DNA from: a virus
Virus record (IMG/VR): IMGVR_UViG_3300023296_001171
Location: 1 to 26,866 of that record
Strand: one strand, 5' to 3'
DNA: 26,866 nt
The translations under genes and the position numbers were made by a program. Within the stretch, counting starts at the first letter, position 1, and each line of letters opens with the position of its first letter. Positions 7,747 through 14,433 of this stretch are shown piece after piece. Under the pieces are notes generated by a model, which did not search any database, was not told the origin of the DNA, and saw only the letters and a list, made by a program, of their open reading frames with translations.

Positions 7747-8691
7747 ATGATTTCGTTCAAAGACTTCCAGCCCGAGCAGGCGTTGACTCTGCCCGATCAC
7801 CCCCCGTTCCACGATCCGTATCACAACCGTCCGGACTACGCCATCGAAAAAGAATCAGGCCAGGGCATGGCCGGTCCCGCGTCGGTGCTGTCGTGGGTCG
7901 GCAGCAATCTGTTCCTGCATCTGTATCCGTATGGCGATCCCATCCCGATCACAGACAAGAGTGCGATGACCTACAACCACTCGGGCCAGTCTAACTCTGT
8001 AATCCAGGAAGAGAACTACGTCATCGTCGCGTGGGCTAGCAACGAGGAAAACGGCACAGGCACCAGGCAGATGATTAGCATCGTGGACATCTCCACCCGC
8101 AAGGTTGTCCGCGAGGAACTGGTCTACGTCGTGCCGACCAAGAGCGGCAAGCCCGACAGCCACGACCAGCCCGCGATCACGCGAACGCCGGATGAGGTGC
8201 TTCACATCCTCATGGCGGGGCATCACCGCGACCTGAAATACTCACGCAGTACTAACGGTCAATGGGACTCGTTCACCGATCCCGTTACGGTTGGCGTTCC
8301 GAACGACGGAGCGGGTCACACCTACCCGGCTCTTGTCAACGACTCTAATGGTAGTCTGTACGTCTTCACTCGCGATGCCAGCGTTGGCTACCACTTCAAG
8401 CTGGTACTAAACAAGATGGACCCTGATGGCATCTGGGTTCCGCAAGTCACAATCGCTGAGCCTGGACGTGCGATGTACGGCGGCTACTACCACGATGCCA
8501 TCGTAACCCTCGACGACCGCGTGATCGTCCGCAGCCCCGGCGTCCTGTTCGCTCAGCTGGTCGGTGACGAGATCGACCTGTACGACACGCTGTATCCCGG
8601 CGAGATCGACAAGAGCCTGATCGACGATCGCGGCATCCTCCAGTGGCAGAGAACCCAGAACCTACACCACCCGTTCCAACTCGAAGTGTGA
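7747..8691 (+). CDS. BNR-repeat beta-propeller protein (BNR_4-like), putative tail glycan-binding/cleaving protein
   Basis: 314 residues, start ATG after AAGGAGAGTGAC. Several blades of a sialidase-like propeller can be read. The best is HDQPAITRTPDEVLHILMAG followed by HHRDLKYSRS (about residues 138-168), then HTYPALVNDSNGSLYVFTRD and YYHDAIVTLDDRVIVRS. These match the style of the BNR_4 family, in which H-x-x-P, a short turn and a W or Y-x-R-S element repeat. Members are often lyases or hydrolases of polysaccharides or plain carbohydrate binders. There is no signal peptide. Placed between a beta-helix and a glycosidase-like protein, it probably belongs to the virion's glycan-recognition set. 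Catalytic activity is not shown by the sequence. Confidence 0.7.
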   Translation: MISFKDFQPEQALTLPDHPPFHDPYHNRPDYAIEKESGQGMAGPASVLSWVGSNLFLHLYPYGDPIPITDKSAMTYNHSGQSNSVIQEENYVIVAWASNEENGTGTRQMISIVDISTRKVVREELVYVVPTKSGKPDSHDQPAITRTPDEVLHILMAGHHRDLKYSRSTNGQWDSFTDPVTVGVPNDGAGHTYPALVNDSNGSLYVFTRDASVGYHFKLVLNKMDPDGIWVPQVTIAEPGRAMYGGYYHDAIVTLDDRVIVRSPGVLFAQLVGDEIDLYDTLYPGEIDKSLIDDRGILQWQRTQNLHHPFQLEV

Positions 8692-8725
8692 CCGAAACAC
8701 TCAATCAATCTTAAGGAGACACGAC

Positions 8726-10270
8726 ATGGCTTGGTATCGAATCGACGTGGGCAAAGCGTTCTGGATTGCTGTTATCCTCTTGGTGTTAGTGCTAATCGGA
8801 GGCGGTATCGTGAACAAGGCGCACGGTCAGCTTCCCGGCGCTACAATCGACGACCAGATCGGCGACCTGCAAGAGTGGGAAAACACACACCGGTTCGAAT
8901 ATCAAGAATTGGTTGCCGCGATTGCGGAGATCCGGGTTATGCTGGAGAAGGACCTCTACAGCGATACCGGCGCACTTGAACGGGTCGTGCTTCTGGAAGA
9001 GTGGCAGAGCGATCAACCTGACGTACCTGTGACTCGTACAGAGTTCGAGCGGGCTGTCCAAGAACACGTCGAAGCCGCGAATCGGCTAAACACACTGGAA
9101 GCCCTGCACAACGGCACGACACCACCTGTTGTTGTTCCCCCCATTGTTATTCCTCCTGTCGTCGTCCCTCCCCCAATCACAGAGCCGGAGCCACCGACGA
9201 CGGACGTCAGGACCCTCGGCATTCAAACCGACTTCGTGGGGCGCGATTGGGCCGACCCGGTGAAGTGGATCACCGACCGCCCCTACCTCAACGACGGGGA
9301 CGGCCCTCTGGACCCCGAGTACGTCCGGCTGATGACGCCGATCGCCGATACGATCCGATACCTCAACTGGTACCGGACCAACGACGACATGACGGCCTAC
9401 ACCTCCCTCGACCAGATGAATAAGAACGGCGATGACACGTGGCGCGGTATGCTCAATAAGCAGGTCGACCTCGCCAACGCCGTGGGAGCCGACTTCTGGT
9501 TTAACGTGCCGTTTGATGCGCAGCCCTCCTTCACCCGGGCGGCGGTTGCCCTTATCCGTGAGGGCCTGCGCCCCGAGCAGGAAATCATTATTGAGTGGAG
9601 CAACGAGAACTGGAACAGCGGGATGGGCACCTATAAGCGTATCCGGCAGATTACCGGCGAGGACTTGGGCGGCGATGCCTTCTTCCAGTTTTGGGCGGAC
9701 CGGTGCACCGTGGCGTTCACGTCCGCGCGTCAGGCCGACCCGGACGTTATCTGCACGGTCGCCGGGCAGACCGCGAACTCGTGGGTGGTGCAGCAGGTGT
9801 ATAAGCGTGTGACCGTGCCGGTGGATGCAACCGCCCTCACGTTCTACATCGGCAGCGGCAGCGGGACGTGGGAGGGTGTGACAAACACCGACCAGCTTAT
9901 TGATGCCTGTATCGCCGAATGGAACGGCCGCGAAAAACGCGAGATGCGGCGACACTTCGCTTGGGCCGACGGCAAGGGCCTGCCCACGTTCGGCTACGAG
10001 GGCGGTCAGCATATCGTGGCGAGGTACGTGAATGGTGAGCCGGTGCCGTGGCAGGTGGACCTCGCCATCGCGGCACAGGACAACCCACGAATCACGGCGA
10101 TGATGGACATCCCCCTCGACGAGTTCCTCCGACTTGGCGGGACGCGGCCGGTGGTGTTTGACTTCCTAAGTATTTATAACAAACACGGGGCTTGGGGGCT
10201 CGGCCGGGACCTCGGACGTTTGGAAACAAACCGGAAGTATCAGTGGGCCGTCCGGCGGTCGCTACAGTAA
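8726..10270 (+). CDS. Membrane-anchored or secreted protein with coiled coil, Pro linker and glycoside-hydrolase-like (clan A type) barrel
   Basis: 514 residues; AAGGAG precedes ATG 8726. Residues 11-28 are strongly hydrophobic and are followed by KAHG-Q, a plausible signal-peptidase site, so the protein is either exported or N-terminally anchored. Residues 40-128 are charged helical or coiled coil. Residues 131-160 are a Pro/Val linker (PPVVVPPIVIPPVVVPPP). Residues 165-514 look like a TIM barrel: EWSNENWN places Glu294 after Asn, as the acid/base of clan GH-A enzymes, and FGYEGG gives Glu425 as a candidate nucleophile. Substrate is unknown; capsule or cell-wall glycan is likely. Base composition changes at the linker, suggesting a fusion of two sources. 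The stop region overlaps the convergent resolvase gene by 9 bases. Confidence 0.75.
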   Translation: MAWYRIDVGKAFWIAVILLVLVLIGGGIVNKAHGQLPGATIDDQIGDLQEWENTHRFEYQELVAAIAEIRVMLEKDLYSDTGALERVVLLEEWQSDQPDVPVTRTEFERAVQEHVEAANRLNTLEALHNGTTPPVVVPPIVIPPVVVPPPITEPEPPTTDVRTLGIQTDFVGRDWADPVKWITDRPYLNDGDGPLDPEYVRLMTPIADTIRYLNWYRTNDDMTAYTSLDQMNKNGDDTWRGMLNKQVDLANAVGADFWFNVPFDAQPSFTRAAVALIREGLRPEQEIIIEWSNENWNSGMGTYKRIRQITGEDLGGDAFFQFWADRCTVAFTSARQADPDVICTVAGQTANSWVVQQVYKRVTVPVDATALTFYIGSGSGTWEGVTNTDQLIDACIAEWNGREKREMRRHFAWADGKGLPTFGYEGGQHIVARYVNGEPVPWQVDLAIAAQDNPRITAMMDIPLDEFLRLGGTRPVVFDFLSIYNKHGAWGLGRDLGRLETNRKYQWAVRRSLQ

Positions 10271-10828
10271 CCCAAGCCGGAACGCGGCGATCCCGATGGC
10301 GTCCGCGCCGTCGAGGCCGTCGTCGTCTTTGCCACTATAACCCCCGGGAAAGAGGCCGAGCACACGCTTGGCCCTTTCTTCTTTAGACATGCACACACTG
10401 TTGGCCCGACCACGCGACCAGATGCCCACCTCCGTGGGCTCGATGATGTACCCGGACGCGGCGAGGCGTCCCCACACCGCACCGCACACGAGGCCCATTG
10501 TCACGAGGCCCCGGCTCGCCACCTTGCCCTGTGACCCGGGAAGTTCAAGGGACACGGCGACGGTTTCCGTGTGGGCCCGGTCCGTCAGGGCGGACACGGC
10601 CCCCACCACACCCTCCGCAATCTGTGTAATCCGCGTGGCGTATGGCCGACCGGTGGGGACCTTGAGGGTTTTCCACCCGAGCAGGTGCTTCCGGGTGGGG
10701 TCAAACACGGAAACCCCGCAAACACGGGACCCCGTATCCACCCCGACGACGTACCGGACCCCCGCCGGGACGGGCAGGAGGTTGTACCGGATTTGGGGCT
10801 TCTTCTTTTTCTTTTTCTTTTTCGCCAT
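10262..10828 (-). CDS. RuvC-like Holliday junction resolvase with polylysine N-terminus
   Basis: 188 residues on the minus strand, the only convincing minus-strand gene in the window. The RNase H-fold acidic residues are in place: Asp31 in VVGVDTGSRVCGVSVFD, Glu95 in VSLELPGSQGK, and Asp173/Asp176 in LDGADAIGIA near the C-terminus, the usual spacing for RuvC. RuvC enzymes nick four-way junctions as dimers, so it would resolve branched replication or recombination intermediates before packaging. Residues 3-10 are eight consecutive lysines, an unusual basic tail that might aid DNA binding. No good Shine-Dalgarno sequence precedes the ATG. Its start faces the rightward replication operon across about 95 bases. 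Its end overlaps the tail gene, so transcription from the two sides collides here. Confidence 0.85.
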   Translation of the reverse strand: MAKKKKKKKKPQIRYNLLPVPAGVRYVVGVDTGSRVCGVSVFDPTRKHLLGWKTLKVPTGRPYATRITQIAEGVVGAVSALTDRAHTETVAVSLELPGSQGKVASRGLVTMGLVCGAVWGRLAASGYIIEPTEVGIWSRGRANSVCMSKEERAKRVLGLFPGGYSGKDDDGLDGADAIGIAAFRLGLL

Positions 10829-10835
10829 AGTGCTG

Positions 10836-10864
10836 TTGACTGACGGGTAAAGAGTCGATAAGTT
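10836..10864 (+). promoter_or_regulatory. Sigma70-like promoter of the rightward replication operon
   Basis: TTGACT at 10836-10841, a 17-base spacer and TAAGTT at 10859-10864. Much of the spacer (GGGT-x-AA, then CGATA) matches the promoters at 19340 and 25883, so it appears to be a diverged member of the same family. It does not keep the GTCAA half-site. It lies about 60 bases upstream of the ATG at 10924. Confidence 0.6.
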
Positions 10865-10875
10865 GGTCGGACCAA
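10863..10875. promoter_or_regulatory. Palindrome at the predicted transcription start (possible operator)
   Basis: TTGGTCGGACCAA is a perfect 13-base inverted repeat (6-base arms, single central base). It overlaps the last bases of the -10 box and the expected +1 of the rightward promoter, and lies 35 bases upstream of the divergent resolvase start. The position suits a repressor that could control both directions. Which protein binds is unknown. Confidence 0.45.
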
Positions 10876-10923
10876 TGGGCCAGTGGGCTCACGATACCAG
10901 AAAACCCGAACCACGGAGCAGCA

Positions 10924-11367
10924 ATGCCGAATGCCCCCCTCGTGCTTAATGCCGAACCGATCGCCCCCGAGGTGCTGGCGGTCATGGACCTAAGCGCACT
11001 CGCCGACGAGTACAAACGTGTCCTCGGCGACATCGACCAAATCAAGGCGGCGGAATCAAGGGCCAGGGGCCTGCGTGATGCCGTGCGAGAAGTCATTATC
11101 GAACGCATGAAGTCGCAGGGCATCGACAAGATGAGCCACGCCGGGCTGTCCCTGTCCGTGCGGAAGGAGCCGTTTGTCAAGCTGGAAGATGTCGATTGGG
11201 ACACCCTGCTCGGCACCCTTGCCGGGTCCCACCACGGCTACATCGTGCAGCGACGCCTCACCGTCAAGAAGCTGCAGGAGGCGGTGGATCAGGGCATGAG
11301 GCTACCGGACGGCGTGACGATCGGAACCAAAGACAGCCTCGCGCACCGCCGGAACCCCGGCCATTAA
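10924..11367 (+). CDS. Conserved-type small phage protein of the replication module, function unknown
   Basis: 147 residues; GGAG sits 5 bases before the ATG. Residues 20-70 are a long charged helix, probably coiled coil. Then come GIDKMSHAGLSLSVRKEPF and a C-terminal part that reads VDWDTLLGTLAG, RRLTVKKLQEAVDQGMRLPDG. I recognise the overall layout (helix, small beta element, 'dW..l..yi', 'r.l....v.e....g..lPdGv') from small phage proteins encoded beside recombination or replication genes, but I cannot attach a biochemical function. It is the first gene after the rightward promoter, hence probably early. It is followed by a 56-base gap to the next gene with no terminator. Confidence 0.75.
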   Translation: MPNAPLVLNAEPIAPEVLAVMDLSALADEYKRVLGDIDQIKAAESRARGLRDAVREVIIERMKSQGIDKMSHAGLSLSVRKEPFVKLEDVDWDTLLGTLAGSHHGYIVQRRLTVKKLQEAVDQGMRLPDGVTIGTKDSLAHRRNPGH

Positions 11368-11423
11368 AACAACCCATTAACCCCGGCCGCGATGGCGGTC
11401 ATAATCAAGACTGGAGATTTCAT

Positions 11424-12386
11424 ATGAAAGATTTTATTCGGATCATGTACAGCCCCAACGCCGACGACGCGGCCGAGGCGGCGGCGATTAACGACGCCAA
11501 CAACAGCGCGGACGGCGACCCCGGGCCCGTCCCGGCCGGGCGTCCCGCACAGACCGCACCCGTAACCAACCCGGTGCCCGCCGTCCAGAACACCGCACCG
11601 CCCCACGAAACGGGCATCGCGGCGACGCAGCCGCAGGCCCCGGCGTACCTTGCTAATGAAACGGTCGAGGGCCTCGACGGCCTCGCCAAGTTCAAGCGTC
11701 CGCCCCGTATCGTCCTCGTGCAGCCGCAGTCCAAGTCGGAACGCAAGGCGATGTTCGGCGGCGAGGGTGTCGTCGGCCTCATGCCCGCCGGTGTGCCGGT
11801 GGCCCTCATGGGCGAGGAGTTCGTCGTGGCCCCGCTTGCCTTCTTCCCGACGTGGGAGAAGCGGTCGGACTACAACGACACCGGCGCGGACTTCATCCTC
11901 GAGTCGTCCTTCGACGAGCACAGCGACACCGCCAAGAAGTCCCGGTCGAAGAACACCCGGACCGAGAAGTATGGCGACAGCGGGTTCGAGGCCTCCTACG
12001 TGGAAAGCCTGAACTTCGTCGTGGCGATCGAGTCCGGTGACTGTATCGGTGAGGTCGGCATTATCAGCTTCTCCGGTGGTGAGCACCACACAGGCATCGA
12101 CCTCTGCGATACCTTGGACCGTCGGGGCCACAGCATCTTTGCCAACCGCTTGTCCTTCAAGTCGAAGCTGCGTCAGCGGAACGGGAAGGAATGGTACGGG
12201 TACGACATCAACAACCCGACCGAGGATCAGGGCGGTGCCTTCGCGGACAAGCCCCGGTATGATGAGCTTGTGAAAATCCACAAGGGCCTTATGACCTTTA
12301 TCGAGGCGCGTACGATCGTGCTCGACCCGGACGATGGCGGTGCCGGTGAATCGGCCGCCGGTGGTGTCAACACCCCGGACCTGTAA
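11424..12386 (+). CDS. Replication-module protein, possibly ssDNA-binding; unconfirmed
   Basis: 320 residues from ATG 11424 (GGAG seven bases upstream). A longer open frame extends back to 11196, but that part overlaps the previous gene and has shadow-like Arg/Pro/His composition. Residues 1-75 are low-complexity, Ala/Asp/Asn/Pro-rich and probably disordered. From residue about 83 a folded part begins with KFKRPPRIVLVQPQSKSE, then GVVGLMPAGVPVALMGEEFV and VAPLAFFPTWEKRSDY. This layout resembles a family of phage proteins located next to helicases and polymerases that are often guessed to be SSB-like. An acidic Gly-rich tail (DPDDGGAGESAAGG) ends the protein, also reminiscent of SSB C-termini. 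A strong terminator follows directly, so it closes the first transcription unit. Confidence 0.65.
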   Translation: MKDFIRIMYSPNADDAAEAAAINDANNSADGDPGPVPAGRPAQTAPVTNPVPAVQNTAPPHETGIAATQPQAPAYLANETVEGLDGLAKFKRPPRIVLVQPQSKSERKAMFGGEGVVGLMPAGVPVALMGEEFVVAPLAFFPTWEKRSDYNDTGADFILESSFDEHSDTAKKSRSKNTRTEKYGDSGFEASYVESLNFVVAIESGDCIGEVGIISFSGGEHHTGIDLCDTLDRRGHSIFANRLSFKSKLRQRNGKEWYGYDINNPTEDQGGAFADKPRYDELVKIHKGLMTFIEARTIVLDPDDGGAGESAAGGVNTPDL

Positions 12387-12391
12387 GCAAG

Positions 12392-12448
12392 CCCCCGGAA
12401 GCGTTCTCGGTCCCCCTCGGGGGGCCGGGGGCCGGGGGCGTATTTTTT
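12392..12448 (+). terminator. Rho-independent terminator with nested stems
   Basis: GCCCCCGG (12392-12399) can pair with CCGGGGGC at 12432-12439 (or at 12425-12432), enclosing a second hairpin made from CCCCC and GGGGG (12413-12424). A T run TATTTTTTAT begins at 12441. It lies 5 bases after the stop at 12386 and separates two gene blocks. Confidence 0.8.
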
Positions 12449-12530
12449 ATGATGGCGGGGTATCGCTTCGGCGTACCCGTATTGGGTGATTTAATTATTG
12501 GCCCCGCCTTTTCACGATCAGGAGAACGTC

Positions 12531-12626
12531 ATGCTTCCCACGTCCCTCGTAAGTACCCTGCTCTATATCGCCACGGCGTCGATGCTGGTCGGCGCGGCCC
12601 TCCGCGTGTGGGAGGTGTACGGTTGA
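12531..12626 (+). CDS. 31-residue single-TM membrane peptide
   Basis: ATG at 12531 with AGGAG at 12520-12524, stop TGA at 12624-12626. The peptide is almost entirely a hydrophobic helix (LVSTLLYIATASMLVGAALR) with a short VWEVYG end. Its stop overlaps a TTG codon that starts the next gene (TTGA), and the SD for that gene lies within its last codons, so its translation probably feeds the downstream gene. It may act as a small membrane protein or simply as a leader peptide for coupling. It is too short to assign to a family. Confidence 0.55.
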   Translation: MLPTSLVSTLLYIATASMLVGAALRVWEVYG

Positions 12627-12991
12627 GCTACACCCCCAAACTTTACGGCCGCGTCAAGCGGTACGAACGGCGGCGCGCTGCGCGGGGGACGAGGATCGCG
12701 GCGATTCGTGGCCTCGCCCGGTACGCCCGGGTGATTAAGCACAGCCTTGAACGCCCCCACGGTGCGGCACCCGAATGGCGGTTCACCTACACGCGGGCGC
12801 GGGTACCCTTCGGGGGTGCGGGGGTAGTGCTCGACTCGCTCACCCTCAAGGGCGTGTCGGTGTATGGGGTGGCCGCGACGATCATAAGGACGCTGCACGA
12901 CCCGACTGACCCCAAGCTGGAACGCATTGGTCTGGTGACACCCATCCTCGCAAATCAGTCGCTTAGTATTATCGAGGGGACACCGGTTTGA
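12623..12991 (+). CDS. Basic protein of unknown function, TTG start
   Basis: 122 residues from TTG 12623; GGGAGG at 12610-12615 is 7 bases upstream. The frame is open further back to an ATG at 12449, but that codon lies in the T run of the terminator and has no SD, so I prefer the TTG. Residues 1-50 are very basic (KRYERRRAARGTRIAAIRGL), suggesting nucleic acid contact. The remainder has FGGAGVVLDSLTLKGVSVYG and a C-terminal hydrophobic segment. Both ends are coupled by TTGA overlaps, upstream with the 31-residue peptide and downstream with the helicase at 12988. I do not recognise the family. Confidence 0.6.
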   Translation: MSYTPKLYGRVKRYERRRAARGTRIAAIRGLARYARVIKHSLERPHGAAPEWRFTYTRARVPFGGAGVVLDSLTLKGVSVYGVAATIIRTLHDPTDPKLERIGLVTPILANQSLSIIEGTPV

Positions 12992-14370
12992 CTACATGGG
13001 CCCCACTAATCCACCAAGGCGGCGGGCTGCGGATCATGGGGACTCGCCCACGGTACGCTTGGTTCTGGCAACCGGGCACGGGGAAAACGCTGCTTAATCT
13101 ATTCCGTCAGCAGGCCCGGCCGTTGCGCACGCTGGTGTTGGCGCAGAAGTCTATCATTCACACGGCTTGGGTGGACGATGCCTCCAAGCTGGACATGCCC
13201 ATTGTCGTGGCCCGCCACAAAAACAGGGCCAAGCGGATCGAACTCATCCGCGCACCGGGCGACCACGTGCTCGTTACGAACTATGAGCAGTTCCGAAACC
13301 ACGCCCGCGAGTTTATGGACAGCGGCATCGAACGGCTCGTTGTGGACGAGTCCGGCAAGGTCAAGAACCGGGAGACAAAAACCTTTCAGTCCGTGGTGCA
13401 GCTTGCCGACCGGTGCAAGGAGGTATATATCCTCAACGGCACGCCCGCGCCGAACTGCTACACGGAACTCTGGGCGCAGCTTCGCGTGGTGTCGCCGGAC
13501 GCCGTGGGCCGCGACTTTTACAAATGGGCATATCACTGGTTCACGCCCCGCTACGATTGGGTGCGGAATAAGCGGGTGGTCGCCGGGTGGACGCTCAAGC
13601 CCGACCGCGAGGAGGCGTTCTTTGAATCGGTGGCCCTGTGGTCGTCAACGCTTCGCAAGTCCGACTGCGGGGACCTTCCCGAGCAGACCGATCAGGTGCG
13701 GAAGTTCACGCTGTCCAAGCCGGAACGCGACGCCTACAACGGCGTGGCGGACGAGCTAACGATCGCCCTGCCCACGACGTTCGGCGGGTCGAGCAGGGTG
13801 TCGATTCAGGCGGCGGGCGTGATGATGAAGCTGCGGCAGATTTCCGGCGGGTCCATCCTCATGGAGGGCCGGGCCCACGTGCTCGGCAACTCGAAGCTGG
13901 CCGAACTGAAATCCGTCTTTGAGGAATACGGCCGGGACCCGATGGTTATTTGGGCGGAGTTTACGGCGGACATCGACCGGATCGCCGGGGCCGTCCGCGA
14001 GTTCTACGGCTGCGATGCGGCGGTGATCGACGGCCGGACCAAGCGGGAGATCGGGGATATCGTCAAGGACTTTCAGCGGGGGCTTATCCACAAGATTATT
14101 GCCCACCCCGCCTCGGCCGGTCATGGCACCGACGGGCTTCAGGATGTCTGTAAGTGCGCCCTGTACTATGGCCTGTCGTACTCCTCCGACCAGCACAACC
14201 AGAGCCGGGACCGTATCCACCGCACCGGGCAGAAGAATCCCTGCACGTATATCTACCTGATTGCGGAGGACACGCTGGACGAGGTACTATACCCCGTCGT
14301 TCATGGGAAGATGAAAATTCAGGAGGGTATGCTTAAGGAGCTAAACCGGATCAACTCAAAACGCCGATAG
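12988..14370 (+). CDS. SNF2-family (SF2) DNA helicase/translocase
   Basis: 460 residues from TTG 12988, which overlaps the upstream TGA as TTGA; AGGGGA lies just before. Motifs of a Swi2/Snf2-type ATPase are clear. Walker A is QPGTGKT (K33), the Walker B variant is VVDESGKVKN (D120, E121; the S-G-K-x-K-N form is typical of phage SNF2 proteins), motif III is ILNGTPAPN, and motif VI is QSRDRIHRTGQK (residues 405-416, arginine fingers R409 and R412). Such proteins move on duplex DNA and in phages are thought to aid replication restart or recombination. The length is close to a minimal two-lobe core with no extra domain. It lies directly before the primase-helicase gene, as in many phage replication operons. 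Confidence 0.93.
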   Translation: MTTWAPLIHQGGGLRIMGTRPRYAWFWQPGTGKTLLNLFRQQARPLRTLVLAQKSIIHTAWVDDASKLDMPIVVARHKNRAKRIELIRAPGDHVLVTNYEQFRNHAREFMDSGIERLVVDESGKVKNRETKTFQSVVQLADRCKEVYILNGTPAPNCYTELWAQLRVVSPDAVGRDFYKWAYHWFTPRYDWVRNKRVVAGWTLKPDREEAFFESVALWSSTLRKSDCGDLPEQTDQVRKFTLSKPERDAYNGVADELTIALPTTFGGSSRVSIQAAGVMMKLRQISGGSILMEGRAHVLGNSKLAELKSVFEEYGRDPMVIWAEFTADIDRIAGAVREFYGCDAAVIDGRTKREIGDIVKDFQRGLIHKIIAHPASAGHGTDGLQDVCKCALYYGLSYSSDQHNQSRDRIHRTGQKNPCTYIYLIAEDTLDEVLYPVVHGKMKIQEGMLKELNRINSKRR

Positions 14371-14433
14371 CACGGACGCGGGGCACCGCTCCCGTAGGAT
14401 TAAAAGGACTTACGCCCAAAGGAGCGCTCGCGC

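Noticed and set aside
11196-11423. Upstream extension of the 320-residue protein
   Set aside because: It overlaps the previous gene in another frame and is Arg/Pro/His/Gly-rich. ATG 11424 has a well-spaced GGAG and a sensible N-terminus.
12449-12622. ATG 12449 as the start of the basic protein
   Set aside because: The codon lies in the T run of a strong terminator and has no SD, while TTG 12623 has GGGAGG and a TTGA overlap.
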